Assembly (NCBI GenBank): GCA_014323785.1
Contig: JACONJ010000044.1
Span: forward strand, 1 to 62,871
DNA: 62,871 bases
Origin: Paracoccaceae bacterium
GTDB taxonomy: Bacteria > Pseudomonadota > Alphaproteobacteria > Rhodobacterales > Rhodobacteraceae
Direction of reading: 5' to 3'
Below, one piece after another: positions 30,371 through 38,874 of the stretch; position 1 is the first letter of the stretch, and each line of letters opens with the position of its first letter. The notes under the pieces are model-generated. The model was not told where the DNA came from. It made no database searches and saw only the letters and a list, made by a program, of their open reading frames with translations. The position numbers were made by a program, and so were the translations under genes.

Positions 30371-31241
30371 GGGTCTGGTTTTTCCCCCTTGTTTTTCCCC
30401 CTTGCGGCTTGCCCCCCTTCTACGACAGTTCGCACCCTTGTGCAATTACCTCCCTAGGAATGTTTTATGAAAATGTTAGAAACTGGCCTCTCGCTTGCCC
30501 ATGGACAAACAGCAGGACACCCTTTGGGGTGGCCTTTCCGGGGTTTGATTTCGCGCTGGTCAAACTTCCAGCATGTCTGCGTTTCGCAGTGCCTGCGCCA
30601 CCTCTGGCCTTCCGATCTGGTCGATTTGGTTCGGATAGAAAAGCAATTTCCTCCCGTCTTTGTTCCGCGCATTGATGTTCGCGCCTATTTAGATCAAGTC
30701 TCGCACTTACTTAGCGGATCTCCTTGTCGCCGCAGCATATGTGAAGCAGTATCGTGTTCTTCGGTTCCTGCTGCCCCTGCGCTTGCTGCAAGCATGGCTA
30801 CGATTATCTGCTTCATATATTCGATCTATGAAGTACATGACTCTTACCGCCAGTCAATCGGCTTTGTGTCGACCATGACACGTTCCCCACAATTGTTTTA
30901 CCCCCAATACGGACATATTTGAAAATGCTTCCCATCTTTGAGGGCGTCGGGTCGAATCGTCAGGGGGCCGGTTATGTCCAGGCCTTCAGAACACCCCCGG
31001 GCAAACGACCTACCTTCACTGACGTTGGTGGCAGCATAATCCGAGCTTTGGGCCGCACCCGTACCCTGACCGGTACTTTGGCCAAGGCTACCGCAGCAGA
31101 GTGAAAAATCGCCAGAAGTATCAGCATAATACTGCCGACCAATGCCGCCCATGGTCGCGAAAGCGCAGGGTGACGAGCTGGAATTCGCGAAGTGAATATG
31201 TTATTCCTTTCAAAACAGTCACACATGAAACACCGGAACTC
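30371..31241. other. Long spacer upstream of the bhc operon
   Basis: About 0.87 kb separates bhcA from the DUF1800 gene. It should hold the bhcA promoter on the minus strand. No bhcR-like (IclR) gene or recognisable fragment of one is present in any frame. The only gene-like trace is the ankyrin-type remnant at 30560-30816. The plus-strand frame 30467-30922 shows no family features. Confidence 0.55.
30560..30816 (-). pseudogene. Possible remnant of a secreted ankyrin-repeat protein
   Basis: On the minus strand ATG 30816 opens a 40-codon frame starting MKQIIVAMLAASAGAAG, which looks like a secretion signal; it stops at 30694. In another frame, 30679-30560 reads NINARNKDGRK, then GRPEVAQALRNADMLEV and a stop. 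This resembles an ankyrin repeat ('NARDKDGRTPLH...PEVVQALLDAGAD'). The two pieces lie in the order expected for one decayed short exported ankyrin protein. The match is brief and the interpretation tentative. Confidence 0.4.
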
Positions 31242-32603
31242 ATGCCCGATATTGCAACCCTCAGTGCCATTCGATTCGGCACCGGACTCACACCGGATGG
31301 CGTCGGCCCTGTTGGTGCTGAGGCACTGCTGGCGAGCTTGTGCGGCACCGACCAGCTGATGGCCCGATTTCCGGAAGAGACGTTTCATGTTCGTGCCGCC
31401 AAAGCGCGAGATTTTCAGTTGGCACGTCGAGCCCGGCGCAATGGCGGGGAGGAGGCCGAAGCCGCCTTTCGCGAAGTGCGCCGGGCGATGCAGACCGATA
31501 TGGTCCGCCAGCTCGGTAAGACAATCGCCCGAGGTGTGGCTGATCCGGGCGGGATGCGTGAACGCTTGGTATGGTTCTGGGCCGATCACTTCACCACGGC
31601 TGGTACCCGCGGCCCTATGCGTGGCAGCATCACGGCATATATCGAAGAGGCGATCCGTCCCCATGTGACCGGACGTTTCGGCAACATGCTAGAGGTGGCG
31701 GTGCTGCATCCGGTCATGCTACTCTACCTCGATCAGGACCACTCAGTCGGGCCAAACTCGCGGTTCGGCCTGCGCCAGGGGCGGGGTCTGAATGAAAATC
31801 TGGCCCGCGAAGTGTTGGAACTTCATACGCTCGGCACGGGTTACACGCAGCATGACGTGACCGAGTTTGCGGAGCTTCTGACGGGTCTAAGCACCACGCG
31901 CGAGGGGGAATTCGCGTTCCGTGCCGCAAGAGCTGAACCCGGTCCTGAAACGGTCTTGGGCAAAAGCTATGGCACTTGGCGACCCGCGCGGCTGGACTCG
32001 ATTCAGAAGGCCCTGCGCGATCTGGCACTGCGGCCCGAGACGGCGCGGCATCTCTCACTTAAACTGGCGCGGCATTTCCTGACCGATACCCCGCCCGAGG
32101 AGGTGTTGGTAAAAATGGAGACAGCTTATCTTGAAAGCGGTGGCGATCTTCTGCAAACCTATGGTGCGATGCTGGCGCATCCGGCGTCCTGGCAGCCTGA
32201 TCTGTTGAAAGCCAAAAGCCCGCTGCTCTTCGTTACATCGGCCTTGAAGGCCCTTGGCGTGCCGCCGGAGGCAGTGGCCGTGGCCGACCCACGCGACCTT
32301 CGGCGCTATGTATTTCGACCGATGATCGTGATGGGCCAGCACTGGCAGGGGGCACCGGGCCCCGATGGCTTTCCCGACAGCTTGGAGGGGTGGATTCGCC
32401 CGCAAACCCTGGCAGCCCGGATTGGCTGGGCGATGTTAGCACCAGATCAATTGGGGCTGGACTTGCCAGATCCGCGGGTCTTTGTCCGTCACGCCCTGGC
32501 CGATGCGGCCAGCCCTGAGGTGATCTGGGCCGCTGCGCGGGCCGAAACCCGTACCGAGGGGATCGGGTTGGTTCTTGCCTCATCCGAGTTTCAGCGGAGG
32601 TGA
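31242..32603 (+). CDS. DUF1800 family protein
   Basis: The start at ATG 31242 (MPDIATLSAIRFGTGLTPDG) gives 453 residues; the open frame extends 47 codons further up without conservation. The DUF1800 core is clear: RFGTGLTP near the N-terminus, RLVWFWADHFTT, GRGLNENLAREVLELHTLG and YTQHDVTEFAELLTGL. The function of DUF1800 proteins is not established. They nearly always pair with a DUF1501 protein, as here, and the pair is thought to be exported or envelope-associated. The stop shares one base with the start of the next gene (TGATG). Confidence 0.9.
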   Translation: MPDIATLSAIRFGTGLTPDGVGPVGAEALLASLCGTDQLMARFPEETFHVRAAKARDFQLARRARRNGGEEAEAAFREVRRAMQTDMVRQLGKTIARGVADPGGMRERLVWFWADHFTTAGTRGPMRGSITAYIEEAIRPHVTGRFGNMLEVAVLHPVMLLYLDQDHSVGPNSRFGLRQGRGLNENLAREVLELHTLGTGYTQHDVTEFAELLTGLSTTREGEFAFRAARAEPGPETVLGKSYGTWRPARLDSIQKALRDLALRPETARHLSLKLARHFLTDTPPEEVLVKMETAYLESGGDLLQTYGAMLAHPASWQPDLLKAKSPLLFVTSALKALGVPPEAVAVADPRDLRRYVFRPMIVMGQHWQGAPGPDGFPDSLEGWIRPQTLAARIGWAMLAPDQLGLDLPDPRVFVRHALADAASPEVIWAAARAETRTEGIGLVLASSEFQRR

Positions 32604-33826
32604 TGTCAATGGCCCATACCATGTCCCGCCGCCAGCTGATACTGCGTGCCACCGCGCTTGGCTGTTCAGCTGCAGCCAGCCCGCTTTTGACACCGGTGAC
32701 CATGGCCCGCGCTGCGACAGATCACCGACTGGTCGTGATCATCTTGCGCGGCGGGATGGATGGTTTGGCGACGATCCAGCCTTACGGCGATCCGGGTTTC
32801 GCGGGGCTGCGCCCGGAACATGGCCCCGCCTTTGGCGACCATGACTTGGATGGCTTCTTTGCTCTGAACAACAATCTGGGGAATCTGATGCCCCTGTGGC
32901 AGGCTGGTGAATTGGCTTTTGCCCACGCGGTTTCCACCCCCTATCGCGACCGGCGCAGCCATTTTGACGGCCAGGATTTGCTGGAGGCGGGCTTGGGCAA
33001 TGACCATGCGGGCCGCCGCCACAATGATGGCTGGCTGAACCGTTTCCTGCAGACCCTGCCGGGTGCCGCGCGGGAAACCGCGCTTGCGGTCGGCAGGCGA
33101 CACATGTTGATCCTAAAAGGGCAGGCACCGGCGATGAGTTGGGCACCCGAAGCGCGACTGGCACTGTCCCCCGCGGCAGAGGCACTGCTGGCGCATATCT
33201 ACCATGATGATGATCTGTTCCGTGAAGCATTCGATCAGGCACAGCATCTCTCAGCGGAGATTTTCGGGGATCAGATAGGCGATGAAGAGGATATGATGCA
33301 GGCGATGGCCGATGCCATGGCTAGCACTGTGCGCAATGAACGGCACAATCTGACCGCATTCCTGGGAGAACAGCTGCAGGGCGATACGCGCATCGTCAGT
33401 TTTTCCCTTGGCGGGTGGGATACACATCGTAACCAAACTGGCGGGTTGCGCCGCGCTTTGCAGCAGTTTTCTGGAACGCTTTTGGGGCTGAGGCGCGCAT
33501 TGGGGGCAGTCTGGCGGCAGACCACCGTCGTTGCCATGACCGAATTTGGCCGCACCGCACGGTTGAACGGCTCGCGCGGCACCGACCACGGCACGGGCGG
33601 TGCGATGATCTTTGCAGGCGGCGCACTGCGGGGCGGGCGGGTGCTGGGCCAATGGCCGGGCTTGGGCGAGGGCGATCTGTACGCCGACCGTGACCTTGCG
33701 GCGACGGGCGATGTCCGCGCCTATGCCGCCTGGCTTCTGGCCGGACTTTACGGAACGGATCGTGCGGTGCTGGAGGGGGAAATTTTCCCCGGTCTCGATT
33801 TGGGAACCAATCCTAACCTGACCTGA
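32603..33826 (+). CDS. DUF1501 family protein with Tat signal
   Basis: The frame from ATG 32603 (or 32609) encodes about 407 residues. The N-terminus MSRRQLILRATALGCSAAAS followed by a hydrophobic run and an ARA-type cleavage region fits a twin-arginine signal peptide, so the protein is likely exported folded. DUF1501 features include LVVIILRGGMDGLAT, HFDGQDLLEAG, SLGGWDTHRNQTGGL and MTEFGRTARLNGSRGTDHG, which resemble alkaline-phosphatase/sulfatase-type metal sites. Molecular function is unknown. It forms a coupled pair with the DUF1800 gene. Confidence 0.9.
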   Translation: MSMAHTMSRRQLILRATALGCSAAASPLLTPVTMARAATDHRLVVIILRGGMDGLATIQPYGDPGFAGLRPEHGPAFGDHDLDGFFALNNNLGNLMPLWQAGELAFAHAVSTPYRDRRSHFDGQDLLEAGLGNDHAGRRHNDGWLNRFLQTLPGAARETALAVGRRHMLILKGQAPAMSWAPEARLALSPAAEALLAHIYHDDDLFREAFDQAQHLSAEIFGDQIGDEEDMMQAMADAMASTVRNERHNLTAFLGEQLQGDTRIVSFSLGGWDTHRNQTGGLRRALQQFSGTLLGLRRALGAVWRQTTVVAMTEFGRTARLNGSRGTDHGTGGAMIFAGGALRGGRVLGQWPGLGEGDLYADRDLAATGDVRAYAAWLLAGLYGTDRAVLEGEIFPGLDLGTNPNLT

Positions 33827-33839
33827 ACACTAAGAGTGC

Positions 33840-34080
33840 GGTGCCGGGTTGATTATTGCCGCTCTGGTGCCGCAGCTACAGTGAACTACGCCACTGACAC
33901 GGCCAGTGGACGGCAATGTGGTCTGAAACCACGAGCACATCCAAGACTCAGACCATGCCGCTGTGCTCGCCGGAAACACCGGGAACAATTGGCTCTATTG
34001 CGGTGCAGAGGGCAACTCACTCACTGGCTGGCGGGGAACGCTACATCTCACTGGCAACGTGGGCCGGGATGTCTTATCAA
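33840..34080 (+). pseudogene. RTX-repeat fragment
   Basis: Short frames read YCRSGAAATVNYATDTASG and, after a stop and frame change, SDHAAVLAGNTGNNWLY and GNSLTGWRGTLHLTGNVGRD. These match the 'VNLATGTG..' spacer and 'GDAGAN.L.GGxGND' repeats of the large RTX gene at the right edge, but with many substitutions. No start or complete repeat array remains. It is a worn RTX fragment next to the decayed leucine operon. Confidence 0.6.
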
Positions 34081-34105
34081 AGAGGCCGCTACACAAAGAC
34101 AACCT

Positions 34106-34156
34106 CTTGCCGTTGGTGAGGGTGTCTTTGGTGGTGGTTCCGGTGAACGTAGCCAT
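34106..34156 (-). pseudogene. RTX N-terminal stub
   Basis: Minus-strand ATG 34156, preceded by AAGGAACC, opens MATFTGTTTKDTLTNGK, a typical start of short RTX proteins ('MATFTGTSGNDTLTG'). After 17 codons the similarity ends. It points towards the plus-strand RTX fragment next to it, so the two are pieces brought together by rearrangement. Confidence 0.5.
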
Positions 34157-34269
34157 GGCAAGGTTCCTTGTGTGATGCGTTTGCTGCGCAAAATATCGCA
34201 CGTGCGGGGGATGCAGAATCATCCAGGCTGCCGAACAACAGAACCGCACCGCGCACGGCGGGCATCGAT

Positions 34270-34588
34270 TGTACCATGTCCCACCGTGCCTCGGTTTTCT
34301 GGCGGCAGGCTGTGCCGTCCCCGGCCGCGTCGTACCTCGCGCCCGCCACCACAATCACACCCACCTTATCAGAGGGCGGGATACCCCTTAGGTAGACCAC
34401 GTGGCACCCGCCCGCAGCTTGACATCAGAGGGGTTGATACCGCTTGTGCGCAGTTCGTCATGCCCCAGCCTGGTCCCGGTGCAAGCGCAGCCATCTTGAC
34501 CAGGGTTAAAATCTTCTGTGCTGGTCCAAATCTTTCCTACCGGATTTCTTGCATATCTTCCTTGCCTCTCAAAGCTGTTGCCGGCCAT
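34270..34588 (-). pseudogene. Remnant of a quinone oxidoreductase/medium-chain dehydrogenase
   Basis: One minus-strand frame reads LRTSGINPSDVKLRAGA, the N-terminal signature of NADPH:quinone oxidoreductases. In another frame the sequence continues YLRGIPPSDKVGVIVVAGAR, corresponding to the 'IPHSDGAGVI' segment. The rest of the about 330-residue protein is missing. Function is lost. The stretch lies just downstream of liuC on the same strand. Confidence 0.45.
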
Positions 34589-34677
34589 CTTTTCCTTAAG
34601 AATACTACCGCCGAGGGCCCGCCCGCGGCCCGTCACGGCGTAACCCCCAAGCGGGGCATAGGCCCTCAGCCATCCAC

Positions 34678-35452
34678 TCAGAGCGGCTTGCGCTCCTCGA
34701 AGAACGCCGCGATTCCCTCGGCTCCTTCCGCACTTTCCCAGCATCGCACCAAAGCCTCGACAGATTGCGCCACCTCTGCCTCGCCGGTCTGCGCGTCAAC
34801 CCGGCGCCATCAGTGCCTTGGCTTCGGCCACGGCCCCCGGTGCGGCCGCCAGATAGGGCGTGATCTCTGCCTCAATGGCTGCGTCCAGGAGTTCCGGTGC
34901 GACCACCCGTGCCAGCAGATCGAGTGACACGGCTTCCGCGCCATCGAAGAACCGTCCCGAAAAAAACACCCGCCGCGCTTTGGCCGCACCCATGTGCGCG
35001 ATCACATACGGCCCTATTGTCGCCGGGATCAGCCCAAGTCGCACTTCAGTCAACCCGAACCGTGCGGTGGGTACCCTGATCGCCACATCGCACACCGTCA
35101 TCAGGCCGATACCACCGCCAAAGGCCTGGCCCTGAATGCGCCCGATCAAGGGCTTGGGCAGCTGGTCAAGTGCACCCAGCATATCGGCCAGGCATCGCGC
35201 CGCCCGCGCACGTGCCGCGGCATCTGCGGTCATCTGTGTGCGCATCCAGCCCAGATCACCCCCGGCGCAAAAACTTTTCCCCGTGCCAGTCAATACCACA
35301 ACCCGAACCGCCGGGTCGCGCCCCAGGCGTTTGGCCAAATCCGTCAGTTCAGTAATCATCCGGGCATTGAGCGCGTTGTGGTTGCCGGGCCGGTTCAGCG
35401 TCACCGTGGCAACCCCGCGAGGGTCAACATGTGACATCAACGTATCCATCAT
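34678..35452 (-). pseudogene. liuC: Methylglutaconyl-CoA hydratase, frameshifted near its end
   Basis: The open frame (ATG 35452 to a stop at 34796) encodes most of an enoyl-CoA hydratase/isomerase: LTGTGKSFCAGGDLGWM (oxyanion-hole region) and GQAFGGGIGLMTVCDVAI. After KALMAPG it stops. One base earlier in frame the expected C-terminus follows: VDAQTGEAEVAQSVEAL and GIAAFFEERKPL, ending at 34678. A single missing base near 34800-34806 thus cuts off about 40 residues needed for trimer contacts. The enzyme would hydrate 3-methylglutaconyl-CoA in leucine breakdown. The start overlaps the hmgL stop by 4 bp, showing the old operon. Confidence 0.85.
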
Positions 35453-35993
35453 GCCTGCGCCCCCTTGCGCATGGTGTGCGCCATTCCCGCTGCGGTGTTG
35501 ATGATCAACTGATCAAGCCCCGTCTCATACCCCAATGCTGTCAAATGCGCTGCTACGGCTTCGGTGGCGACATTGCCTGCCGCGCCCGGTGCATAAGGGT
35601 AGCCACCCAAACCGCCGACAGCGGCATCAAACACCCGTAGCCCAAGGTTAAGCGAGGCGTCGATATTGTCAAGTGCCCGCCCGCCCGTGTCGTGGTAATG
35701 TCCCGCAAGCCTGCCCACGGGTACGACATCGCGCACCGCCAGCAGCATCCGCGCGATGCTATCCGGCGTCCCTTTCCCGGTTGTATCGCCAAGGGAAATC
35801 TCATAGCAGCCCATGGCGAACAGCTGGCCAGCCATCCAAGCTACGCGATCAGGGGCCACTGGCCCGTCATATGGGCAGTCCGTCACGCAGGAGACATAGT
35901 CCCGCACTGGTAGATTAATATGTCGCGCCGCAGCAAGCACAGGCCGAAACCGCTCCAGGCTGTCTTTGATACCCGCGTTGATATTGGTGCGCG
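35449..35993 (-). pseudogene. hmgL: Hydroxymethylglutaryl-CoA lyase, 5' half deleted
   Basis: Only the C-terminal part remains: from SRTNINAGIKDSLERFRPVL through YVSCVTDCPYDGPV, CYEISLGDTTGKGTP, HYHDTGGRALDNI (metal-binding His pair), and GGLGGYPYAPGAAGNVATE with the family Gly/Cys-region pattern. Normal enzymes have about 285-300 residues and the first 110 or so are gone, including the N-terminal catalytic segment. The upstream sequence joins directly to the mccA fragment. The enzyme would split HMG-CoA to acetyl-CoA and acetoacetate, the last step of leucine catabolism. Confidence 0.9.
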
Positions 35994-36604
35994 ATATGCC
36001 TTGGCTTCTCGATGAATTTCTCGATCAGCAACGCATCATTACCAAAGGCCACCGCCGCTTCCCTCCTGGCACTGTCTAGCGCGGCGTTGAAAGCGGCGGG
36101 CGTCTTGACCTTGCGCATCCCCTTGCCACCACCGCCTGTGATCGCCTTGATCAGTATCGGGTAACCGATGGCATCCGCCGCACCGGAGAGGTGTTTTCCG
36201 TTATAGCCGGGCACAACAGGCACGCCCGCCTGCTGCATCAGGGCCTTGGCTGCATTTTTCAGACCCATCGCCCGGATCGCGCTGGCCGAAGGCCCGACGA
36301 AGGTCAGCCCCGCGGCCTCCACCGCCTCTACGAAGTCGGGGTTTTCGGACAGAAAGCCATAGCCGGGATGGATTGCTTCCGCCCCCGTCTGTTGCGCCGC
36401 CGCGATGATCGCAGCACCGCGCAGATAGCTATCGGCAGGTCTCGCACCGCCGATATGCACAGCCATATCCGCCATTGCCACATGGCGTGCACCCGCATCG
36501 GCGTCGGAATAGACCGCCACCGTCCGCACCCCCATAACCCGCGCCGTCTTAATCACGCGGCAGGCGATTTCCCCCCGATTGGCGATCAGTATCTTACGAA
36601 ACAT
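35994..36604 (-). pseudogene. mccA: Methylcrotonyl-CoA carboxylase biotin-containing subunit, 3' two-thirds deleted
   Basis: From ATG 36604 the frame reads MFRKILIANRGEIACRVIKT, AVYSDADAGARHVAMAD, GYGFLSENPDFVEAV, and KAITGGGGKGMRKV (ATP-grasp glycine loop). It then reaches IEKFIEKPRHI and abruptly leaves the family at about base 35994. The normal subunit has about 650 residues; only about 200 remain, without most of the ATP-grasp domain and without the biotinyl domain. The break falls into hmgL, so one deletion of roughly 1.7 kb (estimated from family lengths) joined the two genes. It cannot work. Confidence 0.92.
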
Positions 36605-37199
36605 CACCAACCCCAATTTTATGAACAGGGGCACCATAACACGAATGCCCCCACTTGTCTACAGCACTACAAGAACAGAGCTCGTATCAAATCCATCACA
36701 ACTTTCCCGGCTTCGAGTGCCGCCACGCCGAATACCGCCTTGCCTATGATCGCGGGGATACGTATAGTTTACAAGCTCCTGTCCAAGACCAAGCCGAATA
36801 CGAAGTGCGAGAATACGAAGAATACAAATAGTGAGAGCACTTTTGATGCTGACAGATGATCAGGGTCATAATCAGGCGCAGGCGGCGGAGGTGGGGGCGG
36901 GTTGCTCCGCTATTGGAAGCTGGATCAATTACCCGCGCTTTCTATCCTCAGGCAGCGGCTTAGCCTGAAAACTGGCTAACTCAAATTCGCGAATTTGTCT
37001 TTCACCCGCATTTCCCAGGGGTTGCGTTGGGATTCGGATCTGGAGTTTCCTTGCACCGGGTAAGAATGCCCGTGGGATATTATTTTTGTTTGCAAGGGAC
37101 GAATCACCTCGGCGACCCGAGGTTACTTGGAATTATCGCCCTGGCCTACCCCATTCCCCGGTGCACAGCCTGTCGTGTGGCATGCATCTCTGCCCCCCC
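36605..37199. other. Gene-free stretch with a 16-bp palindrome
   Basis: This is the left part of the insertion between mccB and mccA. No frame shows a recognisable protein; a minus-strand hydrophobic stretch (about 36730-36850) looks like a membrane segment but is broken by stops. A perfect 16-bp palindrome CAAATTCGCGAATTTG lies at 36982-36997, which could be an operator or simply a hairpin. Confidence 0.45.
36982..36997. repeat. Perfect 16-bp palindrome
   Basis: CAAATTCGCGAATTTG is its own reverse complement over all 16 bases, inside a gene-free stretch about 200 bp downstream of the nuclease stop. Palindromes of this size often bind dimeric regulators, but nothing shows which gene it would serve. 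Confidence 0.6.
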
Positions 37200-38153
37200 T
37201 CACTTAGTCAGATGCCTCATATGGTCTGACCAGTAGTCAAGCAGGCTCCGGGTCGCATCGTAGAGTGCCATCATCGGCCCATCTATAACGTCAAAGCCAT
37301 CAGATATAAGAACCTTTTCCATACCTGAAATGCGCAGGGCAGCGGAGCCCTTTGATTGCTTGGACGGAGGATTTCCTATAACAACACCCGGTGGCGGAGG
37401 CAGATCCTTCAGTTTCACTTCAAGATTGGCACGCGTCCATTCCTTGAAGGCCAGATCGACTTCGCCCCTGTGTCCCTTGAAATCCACCCGAATCGAATTT
37501 GGCTGATCTGTCCGACCTGGGGCAAAATAGGTACTGCGGGGATACTGCGTTCTGTGCACAAAATAGCTAGGATGGCGGTTTTCCAGTTTGGCGTATACGG
37601 CATTCCACCATTCTGCGATATAGGGATCGTCCTGTTTGACTTGGGCGTCTCTTGCCGATGCACTGCCAACGGGCCGCGCCCGAAGAAACAGGTCGCCGCG
37701 CCATTGCCCCCGTGCGTCCGGCAAATGCTGCGGGAACGCGGCGGCGATCTGCTCAAACGTAATCCGCCGCACACCATCGGGCAACGGCACTTGATAGTTC
37801 GCTGGCGCGACAAGGAATATGGACGCGCTGGTGTAACGCTCCATCCGAATATCGCCCTGGGCACGGCGAACATACCGTTCCAGCTGTTCATCCATCAGCG
37901 GAGCATTAATCTTGTCCTCTATGAAGACGCGATGTTTGCCACCGTCAATTCTTGCGAAATCCGCAACGACATCCGCCTCACTGCCGTCCTGATGGACGGA
38001 TATGTTTGAAGTGGCGGCGGGCAGCGTGACCTTGGGCGCGGTCGGGTCAAAAGAGAGAAGCCAGCGCGCAAATGCGCGGTTCACAGCCAGCTCTTCTGCA
38101 AGAAGCAGATCAATATCCCTTTCTTCAAAACGAGTGATCCCGCAGCGTGTCAT
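37200..38153 (-). CDS. PD-(D/E)XK-type nuclease-like protein in an inserted island
   Basis: The start at ATG 38153 (MTRCGITRFEERDIDLLLAE) is supported by GGAGGG just upstream and gives 317 residues. Residues about 50-85 contain SEADVVADFARIDGGKHRVF and IEDKINAPLMDEQ. This fits a PD-(D/E)XK core (acidic residue, about 17 residues, ExK), and a following helix begins DEQLERYVRRA. The remainder is mixed alpha/beta with no match I recognise. It lies 27 bp behind a small gene on the same strand, so it is probably the last gene of a three-gene unit. Possible roles are defence against foreign DNA or DNA repair; the sequence does not decide. Confidence 0.7.
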   Translation of the reverse strand: MTRCGITRFEERDIDLLLAEELAVNRAFARWLLSFDPTAPKVTLPAATSNISVHQDGSEADVVADFARIDGGKHRVFIEDKINAPLMDEQLERYVRRAQGDIRMERYTSASIFLVAPANYQVPLPDGVRRITFEQIAAAFPQHLPDARGQWRGDLFLRARPVGSASARDAQVKQDDPYIAEWWNAVYAKLENRHPSYFVHRTQYPRSTYFAPGRTDQPNSIRVDFKGHRGEVDLAFKEWTRANLEVKLKDLPPPPGVVIGNPPSKQSKGSAALRISGMEKVLISDGFDVIDGPMMALYDATRSLLDYWSDHMRHLTK

Positions 38154-38179
38154 GTTTCCCTCCATAAAAATGGACCCCA

Positions 38180-38452
38180 TCAGAGCATCTGCTCTTGCGC
38201 ACACCACTCTGCCTCACAACGCAACAGCACCATGTTGTCGTTGTCAACTTCATCAGCCACTCCCTCCTCCACATGCACATGCAGAATCGCGTGATGGTAC
38301 GTAAATTTCACATCTGGCCATACCTTCCGCACGCGGGGGCCTTCACTGGGGCCTTCACTTAACAGGGGCACCGTCACCCGCACAGGTATATCCTTGCCTG
38401 ATTCCTTCCGTGCAGCCTGCAACGCCTCGATCAGCTCATCCAACGTCGTCAT
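38180..38452 (-). CDS. Small paralogous protein, copy 2
   Basis: The start is ATG 38452 (MTTLDELIEALQAARKESGKD), with AGAGGAG 9 nt upstream, giving 90 residues. It shares with the next gene upstream a pattern MTTLDELI, AR, GKD, VRVTVP, HH, LHVHVEEG and LLRC at the same spacing, so the pair arose by tandem duplication. The protein is acidic and without membrane segment. The central LHVHVEEG strand with paired His suggests a small alpha/beta fold, possibly metal-binding. No known family is recognised. It is followed by the nuclease gene at 27 bp. Confidence 0.65.
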   Translation of the reverse strand: MTTLDELIEALQAARKESGKDIPVRVTVPLLSEGPSEGPRVRKVWPDVKFTYHHAILHVHVEEGVADEVDNDNMVLLRCEAEWCAQEQML

Positions 38453-38478
38453 GTCTGCAACTCCTCTGATCATGTGGT

Positions 38479-38492
38479 GAAATTTCTGTTTC
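38479..38492 (-). promoter_or_regulatory. Leader stem-loop before copy 2
   Basis: In the minus-strand transcript GAAACAGAAATTTC can pair GAAA with TTTC, a short distance before the ribosome binding site of the gene starting at 38452. It is the counterpart of the stem before copy 1, with a compensating A-U pair in place of G-C. Confidence 0.35.
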
Positions 38493-38557
38493 TTCAATTG
38501 AAAATACCTCCCACTAAATCAAAGTCACCGGTGGGAGGCATCATCAATGGGACACCA

Positions 38558-38848
38558 TCAGTGGATGGTCCGATTATGGTGAGACGTCCACAATTCTTCA
38601 GCGACGACTTCTTCAGCCATAACACGTTCATCACAGCGTAGAAGAACAATGGGGTCTCCATTAGAGGCTGCCCCCTCCTCTACATGCACATGCAACACCC
38701 CATGATGCGTAGCCATATCCAGACCGGGGACAATAGCATGATCATCTGGGAAAGTCTTGCCCGGCACTGTTACCCTCACAGACACATCTTTGCCTGCATT
38801 TTCGCGTGCTTCGTACAAGAACAAGATCAACTCATCCAACGTTGTCAT
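38558..38848 (-). CDS. Small paralogous protein, copy 1
   Basis: The start is ATG 38848 (MTTLDELILFLYEARENAGKD), with AAAGGAG 9 nt upstream, giving 96 residues. It is the tandem partner of the gene 105 bp downstream: both begin with the same eight residues and share VRVTVP, HHGVLHVHVEEG (HHAILHVHVEEG in the partner) and VLLRC. It ends with a longer tail, AEELWTSHHNRTIH. Leader sequences are also duplicated, including a small stem-loop. The function is unknown; a partner or inhibitor of the downstream nuclease is one possibility suggested only by gene order. Confidence 0.65.
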   Translation of the reverse strand: MTTLDELILFLYEARENAGKDVSVRVTVPGKTFPDDHAIVPGLDMATHHGVLHVHVEEGAASNGDPIVLLRCDERVMAEEVVAEELWTSHHNRTIH

Positions 38849-38874
38849 GTCTGCAACTCCTTTGATCATGTGGT

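Noticed and set aside
30467-30922. Plus-strand 151-residue ORF as the missing bhcR regulator
   Set aside because: It has no helix-turn-helix or IclR ligand-domain features and its composition looks like non-coding sequence; IclR proteins have about 250 residues.
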